From NCBI GenBank assembly GCA_035307765.1, contig DATGHU010000022.1:1-25972 (forward strand): a stretch of DNA of 25,972 nt, read 5' to 3'. The stretch is from a bacterium. GTDB lineage: Bacteria; Sysuimicrobiota; Sysuimicrobiia; Sysuimicrobiales; Segetimicrobiaceae. Shown here piece after piece: positions 1 to 8,135 of the stretch (its first letter is position 1; every line of letters starts with the position of its first letter). The position numbers and the translations under genes are program-made. The notes beneath the pieces are model-generated. The model worked only from the letters and a program-made list of their open reading frames with translations, was not told the DNA's origin and searched no databases.

Positions 1-475
1 GGGCGGCCAGATATCAGAGCGGACTCGTGGTCCATATTCGCGACGGCCTGCCCGTTGCTGGTGGTCCCTCGTGCCCCATGGCCCGGCTGTTCTATCGTAA
101 CGGTGGCCGGCGATGAGGCACCACCATTTTCATAACCGATATCAGAGTGATTACCGTCGCGAACCGCCTCGCTTCCAGGGCCAGGGCGCTCCCGTCGTGA
201 CCCGAAGAGGCGCATCGACCATGACATGAAAGACCCGACCGTCTTGACAGGCTCGTCCATATCAGTATCCCGAGTCAAAAATACGTTGCACTAATTCTAG
301 CCTCGGGAGTCAATAAACCCATGGCGAAGTGGGCCAGATTTAATCAACGAATCACTGACTCGGGACACTAGCAAGATCTTCAGCAATCAGGCATTCTGCC
401 GATCTTCCGCGCAGTGAAGACCGGATTCTCTCCAGCGTCAGCGAGACCGATCGGGAGCGGGACACCGGTCCCGCG
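1..475. other. Intergenic stretch without a recognised gene
   Basis: No convincing coding region was found on either strand. A 12-base near-repeat (GATATCAGAGCG, then GATATCAGAGTG) occurs at about 9-20 and 140-151. A TTGACA hexamer at 244-249 followed after 16 bases by TATCCC looks like a weak plus-strand promoter, but no gene follows it. An inverted repeat TCCCGAG/CTCGGGA with a long AT-rich loop lies at about 267-307. Function unknown. Confidence 0.3.
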
Positions 476-2458
476 TCATCCCCGTCCGATACCGGCGCCG
501 CTGGCGGGATGTTGGCGCTCAGACCGATCGGATCTATTGAGATGGTACCCGAACAGGCGCAATCCGTTCAAAACCACCACGACGGTGCTGCCCTCGTGAC
601 CGACGACGCCGAACGCAAGCCGGAGCCCCGTAACGAAAACGGTTGTGATGAGCGCTGCGATGACAGCGAACGCAAACGTGAGGTTTTGTGCGATCACACG
701 GCGCGTCTGGCGGCTGAGCCCGATCGCATACGGCAGCCGGCTGAGTCCCCCCATCAACACGACATCGGCGGTCTCCATCGCCGCGTCGGTGCCGGCCGCG
801 CCCATCGCGATCCCGACGTCGGCCTCAGCGAGCGCCGGCGCATCGTTCACGCCATCCCCGATCATCGCGACGCCGCCTTCCCGGGCCACCGCCTTGATCG
901 CCTCGACTTTTTGCTCCGGCAGGAGATCTCCTCGGGCATCATTCAAGCCCAACTGGCGAGCCACGGCCTGAACGGTCTGCGTGTGATCGCCCGACAGCAC
1001 GATCATCCGTGTGATCCCCAGCGCCCTGAGGGCTTGGACTGCTGCGGCGGCCTCCGGCCGGACCGTGTCGGCGAGGGCGACGATGCCACGCGGCCGAGAA
1101 TCAGCGACCAAGATCGGTGTCTTTCCCTCCTCGCGCAGGCGGCCCAACACAGCCCGGGGTTCGTCGGACAAGGGGATGCCCTCTTCCGCCAGGAACGCCT
1201 CGTTTCCCACCCGCACGAACACGCCGCCGACCATCCCACGAACACCGCGACCTGTCACGGCTTCGAAGGTCTCCGGCGCCGCCGGGGTGACTCCCCGGGC
1301 TCGGCACGCGTCGACCACCGCGTCGGCGAGCGCGTGTTCGGAGCGCTGCTCGAGCGCGGCAGCAGCCTCGAGGACCGCTCCCGCGTCGCCATCGAATGCC
1401 ACCACATCGACGACGGTAGGATGGCCTTGGGTCAGCGTGCCAGTCTTGTCGAACACGACGGTATCGACGCTGGCCAACCTCTCGAGATAGGCCCCCCCCT
1501 TAAAGAGGACACCCCGCCGAGCCGCGTTCGCGATCGCCGAAAGCACCGTGGCCGGTGTTGAAATCACGACCGCGCACGGCGACGCCACGACCAGCAAGGT
1601 GATGGCCTTGTAGAACGCGGCGGAGCCCGGAACGCCAAGGCCCGCCAGCACGGCGTAGGTCGCCCCAGAGGCCAAGATCACCCCCACCGCGTACACCTGG
1701 CCGAACCGGTCAATGAGTCGTTGGGCTGGGACCTGCGCAGTCTGGGCCTGCTCGACTAATGCGATAATGCGCGCGAGCGTCGTGTCCTCCGGATTCTTGG
1801 TCACCCGAATGTCCAAGCTGCCGCGCTGGTTGATCGTACCCGCGAACACCGACGACCCGACCGTGACGTCCACGGGAATGGATTCCCCCGTGATCGGCGA
1901 TTGGTCCAGGCTCGACCTTCCGTGCGTGACGACCCCGTCGGCGGGAAGCCGTTCCGCCGGCCGCACGATCACGAGGTCGCCGACCCGGAGGGTATCGGCG
2001 GGGACGGAGACTTCCCGGCCGTCCCGCCGGACGAGCGCTTCGAGCGGGCGCAGAGACATGAGCGATCGGATGGCTCGGCGCGTGCGCCCCATGATGTAGA
2101 ACTCCAGGGCGTTACTGGACGAGAAGAGGACCAGCAGGATTGCACCTTCCGTCCACGCGCCTAGGTAGGCAGCACCGAGTGCCGCCAGCAGCATGAGGAA
2201 GTTGATGTCGACGCGACCCTGCCGCAAGGCCCCCCACGCCACAACGGCGCTGCCGGTCCCGCCGGCGAGGTAGGCGAGGCCATACGACGCGACCGCGGCG
2301 GTAGGCGCAACCTGCTCCAGGAGGCGCCCGGCAACCAGCAAAAGCGCGCACAGGATCGGTTGTGCGCCGGGCACCAGCCGGGCGAACAGCCCTTTGTCGT
2401 GCGGGTCGCGGCGGCGTGTGGTGCGGTCTATCCGCGCCGCGAGTGATGTATTTCCCAA
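476..2458 (-). CDS. P1B-4-type heavy-metal-transporting P-type ATPase (CoaT/CtpD-like)
   Basis: An ATP-driven inner-membrane efflux pump for a transition metal, 660 residues. Visible motifs are the actuator loop TGES (residues 190-193), the transmembrane metal-site motif SPC (293-295), the phosphorylation site DKTGTLT (Asp337) and the GDGVNDAPAL hinge motif. SPC instead of CPC, the absence of an N-terminal HMA domain and the HEGST...NGLRLF segment near the C-terminus are hallmarks of the P1B-4 subgroup, whose known substrates are Co2+, Fe2+ and sometimes Zn2+ or Cd2+. The nucleotide-domain HP dipeptide reads HA here (His375-Ala376, in SEHALA). The start is a TTG: GGAGG ends six bases upstream, and the overlapping ATG is in another frame. 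A TATACT hexamer (minus strand, 2501-2506) may be its -10 box. Substrate is inferred only from the subgroup. Confidence 0.93.
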   Translation of the reverse strand: MGNTSLAARIDRTTRRRDPHDKGLFARLVPGAQPILCALLLVAGRLLEQVAPTAAVASYGLAYLAGGTGSAVVAWGALRQGRVDINFLMLLAALGAAYLGAWTEGAILLVLFSSSNALEFYIMGRTRRAIRSLMSLRPLEALVRRDGREVSVPADTLRVGDLVIVRPAERLPADGVVTHGRSSLDQSPITGESIPVDVTVGSSVFAGTINQRGSLDIRVTKNPEDTTLARIIALVEQAQTAQVPAQRLIDRFGQVYAVGVILASGATYAVLAGLGVPGSAAFYKAITLLVVASPCAVVISTPATVLSAIANAARRGVLFKGGAYLERLASVDTVVFDKTGTLTQGHPTVVDVVAFDGDAGAVLEAAAALEQRSEHALADAVVDACRARGVTPAAPETFEAVTGRGVRGMVGGVFVRVGNEAFLAEEGIPLSDEPRAVLGRLREEGKTPILVADSRPRGIVALADTVRPEAAAAVQALRALGITRMIVLSGDHTQTVQAVARQLGLNDARGDLLPEQKVEAIKAVAREGGVAMIGDGVNDAPALAEADVGIAMGAAGTDAAMETADVVLMGGLSRLPYAIGLSRQTRRVIAQNLTFAFAVIAALITTVFVTGLRLAFGVVGHEGSTVVVVLNGLRLFGYHLNRSDRSERQHPASGAGIGRG

Positions 2459-2767
2459 CCCATACCTCCGGGCTCGTTCGAACCGTCCTCGTCTATCTCC
2501 AGTATATCCAGGTTAGGAAACTGCGGGAGCCGGTGGTATCGACTCTGAGGCGGATTACCCTACCGTGCAAGGTCCCATCCGTCTGGCTAGGGAGCTATTC
2601 ACCGGCCGCCCCAGGGGTCAATCAGCAAGCCGCCCGGCCCGTCCTAACCTTGATACGGACGAGCGAACTGATCCCCTCTCCAAAACCGGGCCGCGGTGCC
2701 GCATCAAGCGAATCGGGTTCCCGCCTGATGTTCGGGAGCACTACCGTGCGCTTAACTTGAGAGGGTG
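2459..2767. other. Intergenic region between divergent genes
   Basis: This 309-base stretch separates the metal ATPase (leftward) from the small membrane peptide (rightward). It must hold the ATPase promoter; a TATACT hexamer on the minus strand (2501-2506) is a candidate -10 box without a good -35 partner, which could mean an activator is needed. A reading frame crossing the region on the plus strand has no recognisable protein features and I take it as non-coding. Confidence 0.3.
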
Positions 2768-2902
2768 ATGATTCGAGGGGTCAGGATGCTGACTGTCCTC
2801 GTGCTGGCTGCCCTCGTCGCGGCATATGTGGGAGTGATCTGGCTAATATTGGTGCGGCCGCACTCTCCGACGGGGAGAGGTCGACCCCATGGATCAGGGT
2901 GA
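2768..2902 (+). CDS. Small single-pass membrane protein (44 aa), function unknown
   Basis: A 44-codon frame begins with ATG and is preceded by a GAGAGGG ribosome-binding-like stretch. The product has a short basic N-terminus (MIRGVR), one continuous hydrophobic helix at about residues 7-29, and a basic tail (RPHSPTGRGR). This is the positive-inside pattern of a small inner-membrane protein. It ends 73 bases before the ExoD-SRPBCC gene on the same strand, so the two may be cotranscribed. No family is recognised. The frame could be fortuitous, though the clean hydrophobic segment argues for a real gene. Confidence 0.4.
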   Translation: MIRGVRMLTVLVLAALVAAYVGVIWLILVRPHSPTGRGRPHGSG

Positions 2903-2975
2903 AGAAATGGGCCCAGGCCGAGCCGGCCGTGTGTACTCGTGAGCGCGCGCCCGAAATGGGCGAAAAGGGTGGTAC

Positions 2976-4097
2976 ATGAGCCGAAGGAGTCCAGGGTTAC
3001 TGACGCGCGTTCTGATGGAAACGCTGAAGGAGGATCGCGAGGTCACGATAGGTGACATCGTAGATCACATCGCAAGTCGCGGGTTCGGTTTCTTGCTGGT
3101 CATCCTCGCTCTGCCAACGCTGATTCCAATTCTTCCTCCCGGGTCGGCAACGCTGATCGGGCTCGTGTATGTGCTGCTTGCGCTTCAGATGCTGTGGGGT
3201 GCTCAGCGCCCGTGGCTGCCGAGACGTATCCGCGCCTACCGATTGTCCAGGCAGGTGATCGTCAAGTTCCGGCAGATCGGGGTAAAAACGTTCGAACGGA
3301 TCGAGCGCGTGTCTCGTGCCCGTGCCACGTTTCTGCCGGATCTCATCATGGCTCGTGTGATTGCCGTGGCGGTATTGCTGCACGGATTCGTCCTGCTCAG
3401 CCCCATGCCATTTCTCCATACCCTTCCTGCGATTGCTGTGATGATTCTAGGGGTCGGACTGCTTAACCATGACGGACTGCTCATGGCGACCGGTCTCATG
3501 CTCTCCGTGGGAGTCTTGACGATCGTCGTCTCGAGTGCTGGGGTGCTGTACTCAACGCGTACGATGCCCGTGCTGCTCACCGCGGCGCTCCTCATGACGT
3601 TCCCCGGCGGCATCGTCCCGGGACAGGTGACGATCCCCGGGAGCATCCCTCCGGGAGAGGTCAAGTCCCAGGTCGATGTGGACGCATCTGCGGACCAAGT
3701 GTGGGCCGTGTTGACCGATTTCTCTTCGTATCCGATCTGGAACCCGTTCATCTACCCTCTGAAAGGGGAACTTCGAAGCGGCAGTCAGTTGGAGGTCACT
3801 ATTCATCCCGCCGGCACGCAGACCATCACCTATCAGGCTACGGTGATCGCGGTCAACCGCGCCCGTGAGTTGACCTGGTCTGGACAGATCTTCTCAGGGG
3901 GGGTGTTCGAGACCACCTACAGCTTCACCATCGAACCGCTGGAATCCGGGAGGGCGCGCTTGGTCTCACACGAGTCCCACAAAGGCTTTGCCGTCGTCCT
4001 TGCATGGAGACTCATGAAGGAGGTCCAGGCGGGGCTTGCCACCATGATTCGGGCCGTCAGGACGCGTGCGGAGCTGCAGCGCCTGGTGCATTATTAG
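2976..4097 (+). CDS. ExoD-family membrane protein fused to a C-terminal SRPBCC domain
   Basis: A 373-residue protein of two parts. Residues 1-190 match the ExoD family (exopolysaccharide synthesis, ExoD): the opening TLKEDREVTIGDIVDHIASR, the helix with LALPTLIPILPPG, then further hydrophobic helices. Residues about 197-225 form another hydrophobic segment (MPVLLTAALLMTFPGG) that resembles a signal peptide. Residues 228-360 match the SRPBCC/polyketide-cyclase fold, with VDVDASADQVWAVLTDFSSY and WNPF. SRPBCC domains bind hydrophobic ligands in a deep pocket. The join is in frame with no stop. The Met at residue 197 could have been the original start of a secreted SRPBCC protein, so this may be a recent gene fusion or a read-through of two genes. 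Role unknown; envelope or polysaccharide-related by family only. Confidence 0.82.
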   Translation: MSRRSPGLLTRVLMETLKEDREVTIGDIVDHIASRGFGFLLVILALPTLIPILPPGSATLIGLVYVLLALQMLWGAQRPWLPRRIRAYRLSRQVIVKFRQIGVKTFERIERVSRARATFLPDLIMARVIAVAVLLHGFVLLSPMPFLHTLPAIAVMILGVGLLNHDGLLMATGLMLSVGVLTIVVSSAGVLYSTRTMPVLLTAALLMTFPGGIVPGQVTIPGSIPPGEVKSQVDVDASADQVWAVLTDFSSYPIWNPFIYPLKGELRSGSQLEVTIHPAGTQTITYQATVIAVNRARELTWSGQIFSGGVFETTYSFTIEPLESGRARLVSHESHKGFAVVLAWRLMKEVQAGLATMIRAVRTRAELQRLVHY

Positions 4098-4136
4098 CTG
4101 TCCCCCGCCCTCGGCCCTATTGATCACTGGCCCGCC

Positions 4137-4511
4137 CTAGCCGACCGGTTTCTGTTCGTCCAGGATCTCCTTGAGGAGCTTGAAGGCGTCGTTCGCGGCG
4201 GGCATCCCCACGCACAGCGCCGTCTGTTTGAAGACGGCGACCAGCTCCGCGGGGCTGATGCCGATGTTGAGGCCGCCGAGGAGATGACGGTTCAACAGGC
4301 GGGCCCTCCCGGCGGCGGTCAGCAGCGCACACGTCAGCAGGCTCCGCGTGCGCAGGTCGAGGGTCGGGTCGCCGTACGTGGCGCCGTACGCGTGCTCGAC
4401 GACAAACTCCGCGTATTCCGGGTCGAGGGCTTGAAAGACCTCGAGTCCCCGCTGTCGGGCCACAGCCTTGCGGATCGCCCACCCGCGCTCCAGCAGTTTC
4501 CTGTCGCCCAT
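4137..4511 (-). CDS. Carboxymuconolactone decarboxylase family protein (PcaC-like)
   Basis: A 124-residue protein of the CMD fold. The segment from DLRTRSLLTCALLTAAGR through LNRHLLGGLNIGISPAEL to CVGMPAANDAF follows the layout of gamma-carboxymuconolactone decarboxylases (PcaC), including the xGxPAAxxAF end motif. No AhpD-type CxxC peroxidatic pair is present, so a thiol peroxidase role is unlikely. The start is an ATG preceded by GGAGGGG. A longer upstream frame exists but is in the wrong frame for the Nramp remnant it crosses and has no family features. It lies 74 bases downstream of that remnant on the same strand. No other protocatechuate-pathway gene is nearby, so the substrate is unknown. 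Confidence 0.85.
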   Translation of the reverse strand: MGDRKLLERGWAIRKAVARQRGLEVFQALDPEYAEFVVEHAYGATYGDPTLDLRTRSLLTCALLTAAGRARLLNRHLLGGLNIGISPAELVAVFKQTALCVGMPAANDAFKLLKEILDEQKPVG

Positions 4512-4585
4512 CTCGCCCCTCCTTCGATGCACAGGTGGAGGAGGAGTTGGCGCTGGCGGAGATGTGGTCCTCTCGCGGGAACGCG

Positions 4586-5278
4586 TCAGTGGCCTCTCAT
4601 GAGCTGCCCGATCGTCAGGATCACGGTCCCCCAGCCGACCAAGTTGGACATGATCCGGTTCGGGTGGTGACCGAGGATGCGGGGATCGTTGCTCAGGAGC
4701 AGGAGCGCGACGAAGAGCGGCGGCAAGAGGAACCCGGTGACGACCTGCGACCAGTACATCAGCGTGACCGGGGAGATGCGCAGGAGCGCGATCGCCGCCC
4801 CGACGGCGCTCGCCCCGGCGAGGAGGATGTAGAACCCCCGGGCCTGCCAGATCCTCTTGTCCAGCCCCTCCGCCCAGCCGAACAGCTCCGCCAGTCCGTA
4901 CGCGGTGGACGCCGTCATGACCGGAATGGACATGATCCCGCTGACGACGATGCCGAGTGAGAACAGCAGCCCCGCCGCGAGCGGCCGCAATGACTTCGCC
5001 GCGTCGCCCACCGTTTGAACCTCCACGCCTTTCCCGAAAAACACGGTCGCTGCAACTAGGATGATGAAGTAGTCCACCAGGTTCGAGTAGAACATGCCGG
5101 CGGCGACGTCGACGTTCTGATCGGCCAAGTCCTCGATCTTGGAGTGGGCCTCCACTTCCTCGGTCGTCTGCCAAAAGAAGATGTACGGCGTCAGGGTGGC
5201 GCCGAGCAGGCCGAGCGCCGCCGTCAGCTACGTCGGCGTGAACTGGATCGGCGCTGCCGATCGAAAAGACGGGGCGCG
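4586..5278 (-). pseudogene. Nramp/MntH divalent metal transporter, C-terminal remnant with in-frame stop
   Basis: The C-terminal half of an Nramp-family Mn2+/Fe2+ proton symporter. Recognisable parts are LGLLGATLTPYIFFWQ, TEEVEAHSK, FYSNLVDYFIILVAATVFF, SIPVMTASTAYGLAELFGW and the final helices to GQLMRGH. Read upstream in the same frame, the family sequence continues as PIQFTPT, then a TAG (5228-5230), then LTAALGL; homologues suggest a Tyr at that position, so the TAG looks like a TAC-to-TAG change. Upstream of about 5275 the homology ends at the archease gene, and the first half of the transporter (about 200 residues) is absent. A GTG at 5153-5155 could start a 189-residue peptide, but it would lack half the fold. 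I infer an inactive relic. Confidence 0.8.
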
Positions 5279-5279
5279 A

Positions 5280-5677
5280 CTAAAAGTCCAGGATAACCCG
5301 CGCCTCCCACAAGCCCTCAACCTGACGCACTGTGAGTTGGTGATACGTCGCGGCCTTGATCATCCGTCTGACTCGATGTCCCTCGCTGTCGATCGTGTCG
5401 CCCATCAAATCTGCGTCGAGCTCGATATTGCTGAGGTGCCCGATCGCGACCTGACGCGGGAGAAAGCCGCGAGTGTCGAGCAGAAACAAAAGCTCGTTGA
5501 GCCACGAGACGAGCAGGGCATCCCGGTCGTTCGCCGACACACACACACGGGCCCTCGTGTCCGCGCGCAGATCGACGGGATCGATGGTGAGCTCGACGAG
5601 CCCCTCCGCCGCGTTCACAAATAGCTCCTCAAGTGGCCGGCCCTCGATCATCACGGGAACCAAGCGTCGACATTCAT
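5280..5677 (-). pseudogene. Archease (RtcB cofactor), probably frameshifted near its N-terminus
   Basis: Archease accelerates guanylylation and turnover of the RNA ligase RtcB, and an rtcB gene lies on the same strand upstream. The main frame (stop at 5280-5282, first start TTG at 5663) gives 127 residues with the family pattern EGRPLEELFVNAAEGL, LVSWLNELLFLLDTRGF and the C-terminal TYHQLTVRQVEGLWEARVIL. It lacks the N-terminal HTAD-type segment that carries a metal-binding Asp. The alternative frame just upstream reads MNVDAWF from an ATG at 5675-5677 and stops at 5651-5653. Joining the two frames with one extra base would give VDAWFPVMIEG, close to the family's N-terminus. So a single-base deletion near 5652-5656, real or a consensus error, probably broke the gene. 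Confidence 0.72.
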
Positions 5678-6426
5678 GATAGATTCTTCACCGGAGCCCC
5701 GGGAGCCTTGCTCTCCACTGCGGCCCGGATGCGGGCAATCGATTAACACACGACAACCGAGTTCGTCGACGCACCGGATTGTACTACACGGCCGCTTGAA
5801 GGCCCCAGTTCCCGACACGAGGGCCCGGAAAAGGTGCTGCCAAAGCACCCAATCTCTTTGATCATAGGGGACGTGAGAACCCTCCACTTGCTCGCACCGG
5901 GGGCTCTCGGGCTCATCCCCGGTTGTAGAGAATTACAGGTCTCCGTTGCATCGGAGCGTACCTACGCTTTCAGTCATTCGACGACTCTGCCCAGCAGCTC
6001 CCGTGCCTCTCTCAACAGGCCGGCTCGCTCGAGAAGTGGCGTTTCTTACGCCTCGCCCAAGACAATAACGGCGAGGCTCCGAAGGCGGGAAATGTCTCGC
6101 CAATCAATCCTCGCCCATCGTCAGCGAGGTATAGGACAATGCTCGCGTTCGCATTTGGGACAGCGGTAGGTCACGCGTTTCCATCGCTGTATTCTCCTTT
6201 CACGATTGTCCAGTAGCCATCGAGCGAAAGGAACAGTACGAGGATCCTCCGATTGCTTCCAGCACGGACCTTCCTTTGTGACTCAGTGTACACACATTGA
6301 ATCGTGCGGTCCCATCCGGGGGACATGCATCTTTTCGACACAAGGCGTTGCACGAATTATCGGGTCTTCACCCGATGCCTGCACCTCGCGTGACGCTGTA
6401 CGCTGGGCCTGCTGGGAGGTGATATC
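5678..6426. other. Intergenic stretch, no confident gene
   Basis: About 750 bases without a recognisable gene. The only coding hint is a minus-strand micro-ORF at 6104-6184, preceded by AAAGGAG. It gives a 26-residue peptide in one frame and a zinc-ribbon-like YRCPKCERE in a neighbouring frame. The ribosome binding site of the next gene (GGAGGTGAT) lies at the right edge. Confidence 0.3.
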
Positions 6427-6738
6427 GTGAAACGATACCCGACTTTGGAGTTTCTCATTAGAATGCGGAGCGTGATCGCCTGGCTCGTTGGCGGGTTCTT
6501 TGCCATTGCTGGCATTTATACGTGGTCTGCGGGTCCTGTTCCGGAATACGAGGGCCAAAATCCAGGATGGGTAGGACTGGAACTGATCGTTATTGGTGCG
6601 CTAGCGTGGATTGCCGTCAGGTCCGCGATCGAGATCCTCGAAGTCCTAATGAACATCGAACGAAACATCCGGTTCCTAGCGAACACCGCGACGGAGAAGG
6701 ACCAGCCTGTGCTGACGACCGAACGAAAGACCGCGTAA
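6427..6738 (+). CDS. Small membrane protein with two hydrophobic helices, function unknown
   Basis: A 103-residue protein. The GTG start is fixed by a strong GGAGGTGAT ribosome binding site three bases upstream. The N-terminus is basic and amphipathic (MKRYPTLEFLIRM), followed by helix 1 (VIAWLVGGFFAIAGIYTW), a polar loop, helix 2 (WVGLELIVIGALAWIAV) and a charged, helical C-terminal tail (ILEVLMNIERNIRFLA) that could form a coiled coil. Both ends are predicted to be cytoplasmic. No family is recognised. It faces the nicotinate phosphoribosyltransferase gene tail to tail, with 17 bases between the stop codons. Confidence 0.72.
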   Translation: MKRYPTLEFLIRMRSVIAWLVGGFFAIAGIYTWSAGPVPEYEGQNPGWVGLELIVIGALAWIAVRSAIEILEVLMNIERNIRFLANTATEKDQPVLTTERKTA

Positions 6739-6742
6739 TCAG

Positions 6743-6756
6743 GGGCCTTAAGGCCC
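6743..6756. terminator. 14-bp palindrome between convergent genes
   Basis: A perfect palindrome, GGGCCTTAAGGCCC, lies between the stop of the small membrane protein gene and the stop of the nicotinate phosphoribosyltransferase gene, overlapping the latter by one base. A position between two convergent genes suggests a bidirectional transcription end, but there is no clear T-tract on either side, so the assignment is weak. Confidence 0.3.
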
Positions 6757-8135
6757 TATCGGCTGGACATCTGGCAACGGAGTGCTTCGAGCTTTCCGCT
6801 GAGCGCGACAGGGTTTCTCGCCGCGTCGAGCATGCGAAGCACCGCCGGCAAAGAAGCCATGCGGTCACGACAGCGTTGGCGACCGTCCTCAAGGGACTCG
6901 GACCAGATGCGCGTGCCTCCCCGCAGCACTTCGGCCAGCAGGGGCCGGGCACCCGCAGGCGCCGGCTCATCGTGGAGGGCGATCACGTCCTCGACCATTT
7001 GACCATCCCGGCTCACTCGCCAGACCTGCTTCCGCCCGGGAAGGGTGACTTTGCCAGTGCTGCGCTTGATCCGGTAGCCTCGGGTATCCTCCACGAGCTT
7101 GTACACGCCCCCCAACGCGGGAGCGTCATACGACACCCCCATCTCGGTGCCGACCCCGAACATATCGATCGGAGCGTTCGCGTCCAGGAGATCGCGGATC
7201 TTGTCTTCGTTGAGATCCCCGCTGGCGAGGATTCGCACGCTCGGGAAGCCGGCATCGTCGAGAATCCGCCGGACCTTGTGGCTGAGATCCGCGAGGTCGC
7301 CGCTGTCGAGGCGGACACCGCGGAGGCGGTGACCCCGGGCCTGCAGCTCCGCGGCCACGATCGCAGCGTTTCGGGCGCCCTGCACCGTATCGTAGGTATC
7401 GATGAGGAGCAGGCAATGCTCAGGGAAGTGCCGCGCGTACGCCCGGAACGCCTCGAGTTCGTCGTCAAAGGACATCACGTAAGAGTGCGCCATCGTGCCG
7501 GAAACGGGGATGCCATACGCCATACCGGCGAGCACGTTTGAGGTACCGGCGCACCCCGCCAGATAGGAGCACCGGGCGACCTTCATGGCAGCGTCGGTGC
7601 CGTGATCTCGCCGCGGCGAGAAGTCCACGACCGAGCGGCCGCGCGCGGCGAGCACGATGCGGGCGGCTTTGCTCGCGACCATCGTTTGGAAGTTGATCTG
7701 ATTCAGCAGGAAGGTTTCCACGATCTGAGCGTCGATGCGGGGGGCGGTGATCTCCAACAACGGTTCCGGAGGAAAGACCACTTCGCCCTCCGGGATCGCC
7801 CGCACGTCCCCGGTGAACGTGAACGTGCGGAGATACCTCAAGAACGCCTCGTCGAACAGGTGCAGCGTGCGCAGGTAGGCGATCGCTCCATCGGAGAAAC
7901 GCACCCGTTCGAGATAGGTCAGGACCGTGTCGAGCCCGGCGCTCACAAGAAAGCCGCGTCGCGGCGGAAGGCTCCGCACGAACAGGTCGAACGTGGAGGG
8001 CTCGTTCCGCCCACCCCGGAGATAGCTCCGCGCCATCGTCAGCTCGTACAGATCGGTGAGCAGGGCCATCGTCTGTTCGGTCACGAAACCCGATGCGGGA
8101 GCGATCAGCGGTTCCTTGCTCGATGACAGGGTCAA
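6756..8135 (-). CDS. pncB: Nicotinate phosphoribosyltransferase
   Basis: Converts nicotinate and PRPP to nicotinate mononucleotide, the entry step of the Preiss-Handler NAD salvage pathway; cytoplasmic. The chosen product has 459 residues, normal for the family. Visible motifs are LLTDLYELTMA near the N-terminus, HGTDAAMK (178-185), SGTMAHSYV with His217 at the position of the autophosphorylated His, IDTYDTV, VRLDSGDL (275-282), ILASGDLNE and the late GVGTEMGVS. The start is TTG: GGAGGAGG lies just upstream, and TTGA overlaps the TGA of the hydrolase gene by four bases, a translational-coupling arrangement. A longer frame extends 45 codons upstream but is unlike the family and overlaps the hydrolase. 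It is third in the run rtcB, hydrolase, pncB. Confidence 0.92.
   Translation of the reverse strand: MTLSSSKEPLIAPASGFVTEQTMALLTDLYELTMARSYLRGGRNEPSTFDLFVRSLPPRRGFLVSAGLDTVLTYLERVRFSDGAIAYLRTLHLFDEAFLRYLRTFTFTGDVRAIPEGEVVFPPEPLLEITAPRIDAQIVETFLLNQINFQTMVASKAARIVLAARGRSVVDFSPRRDHGTDAAMKVARCSYLAGCAGTSNVLAGMAYGIPVSGTMAHSYVMSFDDELEAFRAYARHFPEHCLLLIDTYDTVQGARNAAIVAAELQARGHRLRGVRLDSGDLADLSHKVRRILDDAGFPSVRILASGDLNEDKIRDLLDANAPIDMFGVGTEMGVSYDAPALGGVYKLVEDTRGYRIKRSTGKVTLPGRKQVWRVSRDGQMVEDVIALHDEPAPAGARPLLAEVLRGGTRIWSESLEDGRQRCRDRMASLPAVLRMLDAARNPVALSGKLEALRCQMSSR

Noticed and set aside
509-1561. A 350-codon plus-strand frame opposite the metal ATPase
   Set aside because: Antisense to a clearly real ATPase gene, with a shadow-like composition.
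2480-2760. A possible fourth copy of the dispersed repeat
   Set aside because: Only a short GACT...GGCGGATT match was found; the other landmark blocks are missing and the similarity is no better than chance at this base composition.
4137-5174. A 345-codon minus-strand frame reaching across the Nramp remnant
   Set aside because: Only the last 124 codons match a family. The rest is the wrong frame of the Nramp sequence and is Arg-rich.
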